Shown: piece after piece, positions 10,456 through 22,516 of the stretch
How positions within the stretch are numbered: position 1 is the first letter of the stretch
How the letters are laid out: every line of letters starts with the position of its first letter
Assembly (NCBI GenBank): GCA_932294295.1
Contig: OW028576.1
Location: forward strand, 25,365,227 to 25,429,226
Direction: 5' to 3'
Source of the DNA: Alitta virens
Lineage: Eukaryota; Annelida; Polychaeta; Phyllodocida; Nereididae
Length of the DNA: 64,000 nt
Notes under the pieces: generated by a model
Databases searched by the model: none
Told to the model about the DNA's origin: nothing
Seen by the model: the letters and a program-made list of their open reading frames with translations, nothing else
Translations under genes and position numbers: made by a program

Positions 10456-12371
10456 TTAACTACTCTCATATATTGGATTATCACACAAGAATACATTGTC
10501 TAATGTGCCAGCATCTGCATCAGCATCATTTGCATCCACATTTGACATTTCAGCTTCATCATAAAAATATCTTTCACCTTCGTTCAGTGGGTAATCAGAG
10601 TTTGGTAATTCCAGTGGTTGCTTGGTTTTTTTCTGGTGCCTATATTTAAGGAAAATAGGTAGTATCTAAATCATCTCAGAGATAAAGCTTTCTGAAATAT
10701 AATCTATTAAATGAGCAGTAGATAGTGTTCTTTCTTTACTTGAACACAACACTACCGCCTGTTCAGAAAATACTTACTTTTTCCACAAAATCACCACTCC
10801 GATGATACCACAAATCAAAGCCAGGGTCAGTAAAACTGCAGTAGTCTGCCGGCCTATTTCTGATATTAGCATTCCATTATGTTTGAGAAGAAGTAAGAAT
10901 TTAGAATTATGTAATGAAGGACACCAGTTTAACCATACAAAACATATGTTAAGAGATGACATTATCTGTGTTAGATTTAATATATAATCCACAAGATACA
11001 ACAGGCAATAACTGTCTAATAATATGGTTCAATTTTAAACCAGTAGATTCAGGAGAATAAAACTGAGATAATATATCACTTGCTCAGATACGATGATGAT
11101 GACATAGTTACAGAAGAAGGATTATGATGTATAAAGATTAACTAATCTAAACTACTGGACACAACTACTGGGGTTTCCCTTGGTCCAACAAAGTCAGCTT
11201 TGACTGTATAATTGTATGAAGCATCATCGACAATAGTGGAATTGGCCCAGTCTTATAAAGATAAGAGAGAGTGGAAAAGAACAAAAAAAATATGTGAGGT
11301 TGTTTATATACAGATGAAGCTAACAAAGCTGAGCTAAAATTAAAAAAAAAAAAATACCTGAGGTTCCTGTTTGGTCATCAATGATTGTACTGGTCATCAC
11401 TTCGCTTGTGGTGACTTTGCATAAATGACTGACACAGCTTTCACATGCCTGGCCGGAGAAAGATAAAAGAGACACAATTACCTTCAGATGACACAAGTAA
11501 GAGTTCACCATGAGACAAGGAAATGTTATAACGAGTTATGTTGTATCTAATTAAATGATATAATTAATTGAATAATATCATTATATTGATACTGGAATAA
11601 TACTTTATTAAGAAATACTTCTTTATATGACAGGTGGGGACACCAACCGGAGTATTCTGGCTTGCATTCACAAGTGTATCCTTCTTGATGATTCAAACAT
11701 TTAATGGTTCCTGGCTGAGAGCAATTACTCATTTGACACCAATCTATTGTTGTACTGCAGTTTTCTCCTGTTTAACCTGATTGGGAGGTATATGAATATA
11801 TAACTAGTTTACAGTAAGGCATTTTAGGTGCTATATTGGTACATTTGATATTGTAATAATAGCAGTTACTGCATGGTGGCTTCACAGCTTCATACCAAAT
11901 TGAAGTGATTTTAAAACTCTCTATTATAATAACAATCAGTATCTTACTCTGATAATTAAACATATGCACTGTTCTGAAGATTTCTATCAACATTTTTGGT
12001 AGACGAAAGGAAAAGTACTTCACTTAAATCAAATTATCCCTTGAATCTTATCAAAATACAACATTTTTATACAGCAAATTGGGGAATCAGCAAAACGATT
12101 TGGTAATTATAAAATCTCCTTCATGAAATCATTATATCAAATATCAATAGATTGTACCAGACTGACAAATCATTGTCCCATTTGGTGCACACGCATGGTG
12201 TCCATCTTTGTAGGTGGAAGGGTTGCAGAAAGTATCACAGCCGGGTCCATAATAGTGTTCACTGCAATTGACGCTTATTTGGAAATCCAACCTAATTTTA
12301 GAATTGATATCACATTTTAATCACAAATGTAGTTAATATTATCTGTTATTTTGGTAATCAACAGTAGACAA

Positions 12372-12466
12372 CATGTTGGAAGGGTTGCACTAAGTATCGC
12401 ATCCAGGTTCATAAGTGTTCACTTCAATTGACACTTATTTTGAAATCCAACCTAAATTTAGAAGTT
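12372..12466 (-). pseudogene. Decayed second copy of the DSL exon
   Basis: About 95 bases align with 12205-12291, the functional-looking DSL exon: shared GGAAGGGTTGCA, GTGTTCACT-CAATTGAC, and AAATCCAACCTAA. In this copy the first conserved DSL cysteine codon is TGA and the YYG region is shifted and interrupted. It lies immediately upstream of the better DSL exon in transcription order, so it records an exon duplication. Confidence 0.7.
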
Positions 12467-12624
12467 TGGAAGCAATTATAAATCATTATAAAGTCATATA
12501 CAGTTATCATTAATTTTTACTTGTAGTAGGGTCCACATGGGTCCTAACATTACGATTTATTTTACACTCGTCTAATTTCCTTTCCTCTTCTTGTCTAGAA
12601 ACAGAATTTTAAAATTTGTTTAAA

Positions 12625-14425
12625 TATATATAGATTTTATTGACATGTAAAATATCATAAATGATACATATGTCATTCAGTTAAAAGATAACATGAAAGA
12701 GACATTAATGTAAGTACAGAAAGCAATAAAATTTCAATAATCAAGGTTCCAGCCACCAAGTTAACTTATAATACGTGTTTAAAATCCACATACACAATAG
12801 AAAAAAATACAAGCCGCTAATAAAAACATTTCACTCTCAAAGTCCAAAACATGACAAGCACATCATAACTAATAAACTAATAAACTAAATTAATAACTGT
12901 GTGGATACAGGAGATGGTTTTCTCTACACATCAGCTTGAAGGAGAAACTTTCCTAAACTAATTAATAACTCAGGTTCCTTGTTTGTCATTATTGCTGTAA
13001 ACTTAGTTATATCATCTAGAGACAAGAAGTTGTTAATAAATTTAGTTGCATTCAAAAAAAGGTTAACACGGTGTTGCTCATTACCAGGACAGACAATCAA
13101 ACAGTGAATTTCGTCTTCTACAAAGTTTAACGTACACTTTTCACATATTCTATTTGGAGCAGGAATTATTGGTTTATGGTGTCGACCTGTTTCAATCTTC
13201 AGGCTATGTGAACTTGTCCTAAATCTAGCTATTTTAGTTAACACTTTGCGAATTTGTTGCAATTCAAGATAAGGTTCTATTCTACAATCAGTTTTAAATA
13301 GTTTATATGTCCTAAGTTTTGGTTGTTGTGAACTGTCATTTATTGCATTTATAAGTCGCTCATGTTCGGCTTCATAGAGTCTTAGTTTCACTGTGTTAGA
13401 GATATTATCAATGTCAAAGTTTCTGAGGTTACTAATATCATATTCAATGTTGCAGTTATTTAATACATGACACACTTTACTGAACCAGTTATTTCCATTT
13501 ACTGCATTCACATAAATTTCCTTCTGAAAATTTAAACATTTCTTAAGTAAACTGTCATCAGGTGCTCTTTCCAATCTTATCCAGTAATTCACCATTCTAA
13601 TTTTCTGTCTGACATGCAATGGGAATCTACCTGTTTCACCATAGACTGCTAAAGATGGTGTTTGTTTTCTAACTCCTAATATGTTTTTAAGATATGCAAG
13701 TTGCAAATTTTCTAATTCAGGCATAGATTTTTCACTTGTCCATATTTCACTATTGTACTCCAGGATAGGTAAAATATAGGTATCAAACATTCGAAGAGAT
13801 AGCATGGGATCGATTTTTCCTAATGCTTGTTTTGAATCACCTTGCAGTGCAAAGAGCGCTTTATGAGCTTGTGTTGAGAGGTATTCCGTCATCTTGCTAT
13901 GTATTCTACGCTTATTAGTAAGCATATGGCCAAGATATTTGAAGCTGTCAACATTTACTAGTTTTTCCCCATTACAGAAGAAGGTGCTTATTGCTTTGTT
14001 ACCAATCTGCATCACTTTGGTTTTACTAACATTTACAATAAGGTGCCATTTTTTACAGTAATTATGAAGTGAATTTATACTATTTTGCATGCAATTAGGA
14101 GAATCAGCTACAAGTGCGATGTCATCGGCATACAATATATGTGTAAGAGTAAAATCACCTAATGTTATTCCATCTGATTTTTCAAGATGATCGGGTAGAT
14201 CTGACATAAATTCATTGAATAATTTTGGGCTGAGGATTCCACCTTGTAATACCCCACATTTGCTGTCAATAGAACCACCGGTATTACCACCTTGGTTTAC
14301 TCTTGCTTTTGCCTTATCATACATACTAATGATAACCTTGAGCATTTTGTCACCAATATTCTGCTGCATCAATTTGTAGTACAAAGCATTTCTATTAATG
14401 TAATCGAATGCTTTAGTAAGGAAGT
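12625..14425 (-). mobile_element. Non-LTR retrotransposon, 5'-truncated, with long reverse transcriptase frame
   Basis: An open frame of 486 codons (14384-12924) begins inside the reverse transcriptase; homology extends a little upstream (TKAFDYINRNALYYKL to about 14425), where the element is truncated. Visible motifs are QGGILSPKLFNEF, the catalytic YADD box (HILYADDIALVAD), and NVSKTKVMQIG. A zinc-knuckle-like CEKC-x8-H-x3-C lies near the C terminus. A 3' UTR of about 300 bases ends near 12625 at AATAAAATCTATATATATTT. It differs from the LINE at 15690-17790 and lies in the intron before the DSL exon. The clade is not assigned with confidence. Confidence 0.85.
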
Positions 14426-15689
14426 GTTTAAAGTGGTCCGTATGGTGGCCATGTTTGTTGAATCCAACTCTCCACTCATTATGCTATGGACTTTCAATGC
14501 AATTTGTATATTCGTTAATTCATTTTCACATTTATTAATCTCAAATACTGGGAACATATTCATAGTCAAAGGCAATTTGATTTGTCTAACATTTGAATAT
14601 AAAGACTGGACTTACTGTGTGCGTGATTTTGCAGAAAAATTGTGCCACCTTTCTTCAGTATGCAAAACATCAGTTCCAACAGTAAACTTTTTGAAGAGAA
14701 GTTCCACCAAGTCATCATAATATGAACCTGGACCTGGATCTGTGTCCAACACTTTTATTTTAAGAAGAGCGCCACCCTGCAAGATTTAAATATTGTGTCA
14801 AGGGCTATTGCACATTGGCATTGAAAGAGTGCAACGACTGCAATTGCGAATATATTAATCACATAGAGAATGATCCTAGCTTCAAGAAAAGTTTAAAACC
14901 AAAAAAAAAAGAAGAAAAGTAAGGCCTTTTGACAAAAAGTCATATTTTCCCCATATATGAAATACAATTTTGAAAATAAGAGTTTAGATGGAAATAACTT
15001 ATGATCTATATAAGACTACAGAGCATATATTTTTTTAGTATCTCATGGAGAGATTTTTGCAGTAATATGTCTGATACATGGCCAGACATATAATACAAAA
15101 TATCTTCTTTTTTCAGTGTTAGAATGATGTAATACGCATTGTTTTACTAACAAACATAATTATAGCTGATAAAGCCATTCCTTTTAAGTGTATTTCTTAA
15201 GTATATTCAATTGGATATTTAAATCAACTAGGCACAATGCAGATGAATGTAACCCTACCTTCCATTTGTCGAATTTAAATCTTCTAGGATTGGGTTTGAA
15301 GTCACCAATTGTCAGAACATTCTTGTTTAAAACATATTCTATGGTATATTTGCCAATCCTACACTGCTCCAAATCTTCTTTATTGCCATTAGGTTGATCC
15401 AAGCACAGTTCAAAGTAATGATTGCAGTGAATTCCACAGTTGGATTTGTAATTTGATTCACAGCAGTAACCATCATTCTCTTTGCCCTCGGCATTATTGT
15501 ATCTGGTCAATTTTATGGATAATGAACCTCCTCCCACGCTCATCTGAAAAGTAATCACAATTATTCACAGTACATGCAAATGTAAACCAAACATGTCATT
15601 GTTAAACGTTTGATGAAATAGCCATACAATGAATCCTTCTCAAGTGTAAGTATTTGAAATGACGGGTATTTATCTGTGTCTGTTTCAGA

Positions 15690-17790
15690 ATCAGAATTTC
15701 TTTTCAGAATCAGAATTTCTTTTATTTTCCATACATACACTTAATGTTGCTGCTGCTATAGTGTATCATTAATGAAATGGATGATAAAGTATGAAGTATG
15801 GAGGGAGACCCCCACAAGGCAATTTGCCGCTTCTTGGAGGCCACCCATGATATAGGTCAGGGAGCATCAGCCATACACCAGGAACACTGGTACGTCATGT
15901 TTGACCACATGAAACTATTGAATCATCAATAGGTATATTTCTTATTTTGTCAAAGAGGTGCAAAAGAAAAGAATAGTATGCAATCAAATGATATTTATGA
16001 CATATTTTCACAAGTGATCTGAAATCAGCTGGAAATGGTGTAATGATAAGGAGAAGTAGAATCCCGAAGGAACCAACAGATGAACAAAATGGTGGGTATT
16101 TGAACAAGGCAGGCCAAGTTGAAGGATAGAACTACTAGAAGTGCAAAATTTAAGAAAAGATGTTAGATCACATGTCACAAGTAAGTAGATGTGTATGCCT
16201 CAGTATGGCATTAAGTTTAGCCATACATGTATTTGACAAGTAGTAATGACTCCATCAGGCATCCAAGCTCCATGAATATCAAAAGGACTGCATAAATTTC
16301 TTAGTTTCTTTATCTGGACACAAATTACTGTCGACATGAAAAACAATTAGGATCATTGCAGTCAGTAATGTATTGATTAATTATCGATTTCTTGACATAC
16401 AGTTTGAAACCATGCATGCTATGAGAGTGTATTTTACTTTTAAATTCATTTGTCATTTCATTAAAAAACTTTGCTAACTTATATCTGGGACTGTTCTTTG
16501 CAAAATCATGGCTAACTCTTGGAAGTGCAAAGTTATCTAATCCTCTGGTAATATAAGAATGGATGCTTGAATGCCTGACAAATACATTACCACAAGTAAA
16601 ATAAGCAGGCAATAGCTTATTTTCCAGTTTATAGCAAAATTTAAAGCACTGCAGCACACATATGTCAGTACACCTTAAAATTCCCAAACTTTTAAACAAA
16701 ATTCCTGTATGAGCGTTATACTTGGCATTACAAATTGCTCTTATGGCTTTCTTCTGCAAGACAAGTAACCTATTCGCACATTTTTGCCAAAGCAATGCAC
16801 CATAATTTAAATAGGGGACAATTAAAGCATTGTAAATATTCAATAATACATCAATGGGTAGAAAGTGCTTCAACTTGTTAAGTATACCTGCAGTTTGAGA
16901 GATCTTTTTTGTTATTAGATTAATATGATTTTTCCAACTGATATGCTTATCCAATAGAATTCCAAGAAAATTAAACTCTTCAACAAATTCAATATTTCCA
17001 TTTTCAAGAACAAGATCTGGGTAGAACACAGATTTTTGTGGCATATGAAAAAGCATAGCCTTTGTTTTACGACAGTTCAGCGACAATTTATTTAGCTTCA
17101 TCCAATCACAAATATTACACAATTCCTTATTAATTACATCTTGGACAGAGTTATTTTCTTGTTGGAAGGTACTTAAGGTGGCAGTGAGTGTGGTATCATC
17201 GGCATAGATAATGGGCTTGAATAGGGTACTTGCCTTGCAGATATCATTCGCATAGATAATAAAAAACAGAGGTCCCAGCACTGATCCCTGAGGGACACCA
17301 GTTGATATGTAAGCACGTTCTGACGTAACATTTCCAAATTCAACAAACTGAGACCGATCATTCAAGTAACTTTTAACAAGGTTTAAGGCTGATTCATGAA
17401 AACCATAATATTGTAATTTCCCAATTAAAATCTCATGATCTATAGTATCGAATGCCTTCGATAAGTCCAAAAATATACTAATAGGAGTTTCACCTTTATC
17501 TAAGTCAAACAGAATTCTATCAACAAGTTCTAGAGCAGCCAGTTCAGTAGAATGCATCTGCCTAAACCCGTATTGACTTGTATAAAAAAACTTATTATTG
17601 TTGAAATAATCATTTATCTGCTTGTGTAATAATTTTTCATAAACTTTGGAAATGCTCGGTAAAATAGAAACTGGTCTATAATTATCCAAAATATATTCTT
17701 CACTTTTATTGTACAATGGGATCACTTTAGCAACTTTTAAAGCATCAGGAAAGATATTTTCAACCAAACCATCTTAGACACTGCAGTACA
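15690..17790 (-). mobile_element. Non-LTR retrotransposon (Jockey/CR1-like), 5'-truncated
   Basis: A 480-codon frame (17767-16325) covers reverse transcriptase from NYRPVSILPSISKVYEKLL through FLDLSKAFDTIDHEIL, GVPQGSVLGPLFFIIYANDI, the catalytic IYADDTTLTA, and the thumb to DPNCFSCRQ. A stop lies directly upstream of the first Met, and the element ends close by, so it is 5'-truncated. The 3' UTR reaches a tail of TTCTGATTCTGAAA-type repeats at 15690-15735. The thumb, C terminus, a GGTGGCCTC...GTCTCC motif in the 3' UTR and the repeat tail are shared with the fragment at 22837-23857. It sits in the first intron of the ligand pseudogene. Confidence 0.85.
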
Positions 17791-17855
17791 GTTTTAAGTT
17801 ATCTTACCTGAATTAAATGTGAGGTTATTACCAGAACAAATAATGTGATATACAT

Positions 17856-18948
17856 TTTGGATTATTCCATGCGATCCTCATAAAGCTGTTATTTAGCATT
17901 CACCTAAATATCAACACTCATGATCAAAAATATGTTTTACTTCCTCTTTTTCCAGGATCTCATGTTCTACAATAGATATTTTTAATTAATTAACATGAAA
18001 CGTATAATGCTATGTAATTAATATCTACAAAACAATGGAATCTCGTTATGAAACTCAAATTCCTAGAATTTAATGGTCATACGACATCTGCACAAAACAA
18101 TGGAACCTCAACATGAGTACATTTTTAGATTTAATTGATCGGGTGGTCTAACGTTTGTAGCCTCTAATATCCACGATATTAAGATCAAATTAGCATGATT
18201 AGTTGATATCCTACTACAGCATATGATGAGTGCATTTTCAGGCTTATTTGATTAAGTGGTCCAAAATGTGAACAATAAAATGTACAAAACCACGTAACCT
18301 CGATATCATAATCAAATTAGCATGATTAGCTGATATTCTGGTCATACTACACCATATGCTAAATAATGGACCCTACATAGACCAAATAAATGTATTTAAT
18401 TCGACAATTTTATTAAATTACCTCACAACTCTAGTTTCACTTAAAACGAGTTCTCTATATTGAGTTGGCCTTAAATTGGGGTTCAGATACACGTAATTGC
18501 ATCATACGGAAATATCAAATTCATTCAGTTTATTATATAAGCTACTATACACTTGAACATCATGGAATGGTATCATACTTGGGTGAATGCATTTGTTAAA
18601 CAAAGTATATGTGTGTCATACATTAGCAGCAGAAGGACAATTATCAAAAAGCCATGTTTTATAACAATAGCATGCTTTTGGCCATGGATGTACATTGTAT
18701 GTGTGAAAGGTGAAATGGAGTTCTGTTTGACCAGGTGGCAGCACACTATATATCTGCTAGCAGCAGTGCCATCTGATGAGTTAGTGATATTTAATGTGCA
18801 GATCCCTTATTATTTTCTTTTTTTTTCAATCAAAAAGTATTAAAAAGTACTATAACGAGGCCTATGTATATGTTAAGTCTTTCTTACTAATGAAATAAGA
18901 ATATGTGTATATAATCAATATTTAAATTTAAATGTTTAAATTGCTTAA
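17856..18948. other. Intergenic DNA left of the segmental duplication
   Basis: AT-rich sequence. Two similar stretches near 18150-18200 and 18300-18350 share AATCAAATTAGCATGATTAG and probably reflect a local duplication. The open frame at 18553-18843 has no recognisable features. The 5' end of the ligand gene promoter may lie just above 17855, but no clear TATA box is seen. Confidence 0.45.
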
Positions 18949-19183
18949 TTACTAACTTGCTCAATCAACAGCCGGAACGATGGCATGCTATGGGATGATA
19001 AGTTATTTTCTTGCTTACTTAATTACCTACTTACTTACGGAATGCTTATATATCTATTAACTTTTTTACTCATTAACTTATTTACTTACTAACTGACGTC
19101 ATAACCAACTAAATACTAACATACTTACTTAATTACTTACCTACCAATTTACTGACTACATACCAATTTACTTACTTAATATA

Positions 19184-19218
<35 letters not shown>

Positions 19219-19225
19219 CTACTTG
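18949..19225. repeat. TTAC tetranucleotide-rich microsatellite
   Basis: Imperfect ACTT/TTAC repeats become perfect near 19185-19220. The homologous tract in copy B is at 35480-35675, where the Tc1 element has inserted. Confidence 0.8.
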
Positions 19226-19430
19226 CACTATTAGACTATATTTAAACACTTATACTTTCACATAAATCTGAGTCTGAAGCTCCACCAGTGCTGCACACAC
19301 TAGAGACCGGCGCGAGCACAACACTTCTCCCCACTTCCGCCTGTCTAAGCCAGCATCAACCATGTCAACGCCAGTCCCGCGCCCGCAAACATATGCCCAT
19401 GTGCATATGTACCCACGAGATCTGAGGCTG

Positions 19431-19670
19431 CTAGTGCCCGCACTCACAAAACTTTTCATTTCCATTCTCATCAATTACAATACTAAAATTTAGCCAGACA
19501 TCAGATTTGGCATTGCTGAGATTGCTTAATTTTAACACTCCAGTAAGCAGTGAATTAGTAACCTGTTCATTGGACTTAGCCATGTTGCTGATCGGAACTT
19601 TAGCTTGTGACTGAATGATGCTAGAAATTGAAGACCAGTTATAGATATTCCCTCGAATCAAAATTAACAT
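19431..19670 (-). other. Unrecognised 79-codon frame, open in copy A and broken in copy B
   Basis: The frame encodes a hydrophilic segment including SNMAKSNEQVTNSLLTGVLK and VWLNFSIVIDENGNEKFC. The homologous stretch in copy B (about 37480-37690) retains most of the DNA but is frameshifted and has stops after SNEQVTNS. It may be one exon of a decayed gene or a repeat fragment. No splice context supports a full gene, and I do not recognise a domain. Confidence 0.25.
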
Positions 19671-21060
19671 GCTGTTTCAGATCTATAACAGAGACAGGAT
19701 ATGACCCAAACAGTGTATTTGATATAAATCACACAGTTCATGCTCCAGTGAATAAAGTTTTATGATTAAAACACATGGGATTATCAGCATGTGGTCCTTA
19801 ATCACCCTCTGTTCCAACTTCAATTAAACTCTTATTGAAGAAGTCATGTTTCATTGCTAATAAACAAAGTTTTCTTTTTTACTGGCCTTGATGTAGAGGT
19901 GGTCTTAATTGTGAGTGTGGTTTTAGTTGTGAGGTGGTCTTAATAGCAAGAAAGTCTTAACATGTGTTTTTACTTTATTTCATGAATAAAGCTGGTTATA
20001 TTATTGTATATGTCAGTCACTGAAAAGATCTGAAATTAATAAAGAAAGGACTGCTTCATTAATGACAGTTTTACAGCCAGGCCAACATTTACCCCATGCA
20101 ATCTTATGTCCACGCCTACCCCTCGCCCACACTGTCGAATACACGGGTGCCCCGTGGGCAGTACATGCACAGGCACCTGCAGCTCGTGCGGGTCTGCCCA
20201 CCATGCGCAAGTCTCTAACAGAAACAACACAGTGTGTAGTAAACATGAAACTATTGGCTAAACGGGTGGCTGGTTTCTCTCAGAAATGTATAGTATGTTA
20301 ACCCCACAAACTCATGCTAAAACATATTCCATCAAAACAGCATAAAAAACGACCCGGCTGCAGTGGTTCAACACTGGGCCACCCATTGTACCAAGCTTTG
20401 TGTTAACTACAGTTGTGGTAAAAAAAGTGCATATGCTTCAACAGAAAACAAATATCCATTATTAAAGTGCACTTTACCTGTCACTACGATAATAATTATT
20501 GTCTGACATGTTACTAAAAACCTAATTTACTGAAAACATATATACCTGTGACAAAATGTAGGGTCAGCCAACATTGTCACAGCTAAATAGTCATATGATA
20601 GTAGGCCAACAGTAGGCCAATGGGCAAACCAGACTTGACTTTGGTCTGACATAACATTTGAACAACAGCATTCCAAACTAACACAGGGTCAATGTTCCAG
20701 TGATTTTTCACAAAAGTTTGTGTTCTCTGAGATACACTCTTTTTGTTATACCAATGTCAAGTTAACCTGTTGTTAACCGTCCATTTGTTATTTAGTCAGT
20801 TAACTTTGTCATCAGCCTTCTATTTATAATATACCTTCTGAGCAACTAAAATGACTAATACCTGAGAATATACCATATGTGGTCCTAAGGATGAGAATAT
20901 AGAATTCAAAACAACTTCCTAGGACATTAATTATACCCTTCTTCTGTTTAACCCTTTGTTTTTTGTCTTTCTTAATTTTTATTTGTTTGGCCGCACATTT
21001 AGAGCAAGTATTTAGGATATTTTATATATGTAACATTGTATCCTAAGGTATCTCACGCTT
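19671..21060. other. Transporter upstream region with GC-rich island and GGCCAAC-rich DNA
   Basis: A GC-rich patch at 20100-20220 is surrounded by AT-rich DNA. From about 20560 the sequence repeatedly uses GGCCAA and GCCAAC words (AGTAGGCCAACAGTAGGCCA), a pattern that continues downstream of the promoter at 21310-21560. The same DNA is present in copy B at 37860-39120. Confidence 0.4.
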
Positions 21061-21112
21061 CATGATTACCTTTCTCGGTCGGGTTTCATTCATGCATTTG
21101 ACAGATAGCCGA

Positions 21113-21203
21113 CCAATCAGAACTGCATAAAAATACGTTATGACTTTGCTAACAGATTCAGCTGACTGTACTGGCATTTTTGCAGTAACATCTTCACAAT
21201 CAG
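21113..21203 (+). promoter_or_regulatory. Core promoter and noncoding first exon of SLC43-like gene A
   Basis: CCAAT at 21113 (GACCAATCAG), CATAAAAATA at 21126 as TATA box, and a donor TCACAATCAG|GTAAGC at 21203 define a short first exon of roughly 50 bases. The next acceptor is TATATCTTCAG at 22485, 31 bases before the start codon. CCAAT and TATA boxes are conserved in copy B (about 39177 and 39191), but the donor is not. Confidence 0.5.
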
Positions 21204-22516
21204 GTAAGCATCTTACATTTTTGTAACAAGTGATGGTTTTATTGATAATTATTTATGGATTTTAATAGACTGCCCTAACATTCAGCTAACATTCAATTTT
21301 GGTTCACTATAGATAATGGGCCAACCTGGTAATGGAGGCCAACCCTGACATTTAGCCAAAAGTGAAGTGTCATAACATTGGGTCAGCATTTAGTGGGCTG
21401 ACTGCTTTTGGCCAACAAGTGTACTGTCAAGGCAGACCATGGTTAAAAACTGGGTTATCTATATATGTTGTCAATGGTAGGCTAACCAGAGACTACTAGA
21501 AAGTGAGTCAACATATGCCAACCTTGCGCTAACCAAACATTGGACCAACTTCAATTTGGAGTCAGACAACAATTGATGTAGTGTGTGGGCCTTGGCAGAG
21601 GTTAGTTATCTCTGAGAGCATCTTGTTGTTGCGTTTATTTTTGTTGTTCCTGTATTTTGATTACTCATCTAAGACAAACAATTATACACTACACCTTTTG
21701 ACTTTGAAAGAACTGACTGCCCTTGAAAACAATGACACATGTCTCCAAAAACAAGTTAAACAGCCATCGACACTGTTTCTATAGGTGCATTTGCATATCT
21801 CAAAGCAGCTGTGTTTTATATGTTGTTGCCTGCCGATAAAACTTTCTATTTTCATTGACATGAAACTGTGTCTTTGGTGGAAACTGACATTATAATATTA
21901 TAGTGACTTTCACGTTCTAATAACATCCTGTAAAAATAATCTATATCCATTTTTCTGTAGAATTGGTCTCATAGAACCTACTTATCATCAAATATGTGCT
22001 AACCAAATCTCCTAATCCATCATTGAGCACAAACATTTGATGACATTACAGAAGTACTTTCTTATAAAACATTCTATCTCCATATATTTCAACTCAAAGC
22101 AGTGTATAATTCCATGTCAATTTGTTTAAAATAGCTCCTATGTTGATTATTCTCCAAAAAACATGATTCAATTACTATTATAGCCGGAGGCCCACAGGCC
22201 GTAGGCCTTATGATCAAGCTGGCAGGAGCTAAGGTCACGTGACCCACGATTATTGTAGAATTCAGCAAAATGTCAGTCTCGCGCATGTGATGTGCATGTG
22301 CAAAGTGTACCCTTGCAGTTTTTCTTCAAAACAAGATTCTCGAAAGGCAAGGCAAATGTTATGATGAGTGCCATCGATTACAGGTGGTGTTAACTTGTCT
22401 TCATTTGCCACTGCGCTGCGGTCATGTAAACATTGCCTTTGGCTGGATGCTTCTGGCATTTTCATGTTATACATTATATCTTCAGGTACAACTATACACT
22501 GGGCAAAATTAACACA

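Larger units (their letters stand above)
10456..17855 (-). pseudogene. MNNL-DSL-EGF-transmembrane Notch-ligand-like gene, apparently inactivated
   Basis: Minus-strand exons, 5' to 3': signal peptide 17855-17808 (MYITLFVLVITSHLIQ); MNNL 15543-15259; C2-like remainder of the N-terminal domain 14776-14616; DSL 12291-12158 (CSEHYYGPGC, then the remaining DSL cysteines); EGF 11776-11648; juxtamembrane about 11453-11358; TM 10859-10778; tail 10639-10456. Phases agree with paralogs in the window. Lesions: the conserved Trp codon at the start of the EGF exon is TAA; the juxtamembrane acceptor AG reads CG, and the nearby CAG would shift the frame; the tail stops after DNPIYESS, although homologous-looking sequence (FENPSYDRSSNKCI) continues in frame to 10258. 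There is no second EGF exon. Two LINEs sit in introns. Alternative splicing or assembly errors could explain single lesions, but the combination favours a pseudogene. Confidence 0.7.

Noticed and set aside
12372..12466. Second functional DSL exon
   Set aside because: The first DSL cysteine codon is a stop and the YYG region is frameshifted.
14292..14720. 142-codon plus-strand frame
   Set aside because: It is antisense to the LINE reverse transcriptase start and the C2-like exon of the ligand pseudogene.
20013..20301. Overlapping GC-rich frames near the transporter upstream region
   Set aside because: Frames are open on both strands, Cys/Arg-rich and not preserved in copy B; GC content explains them.
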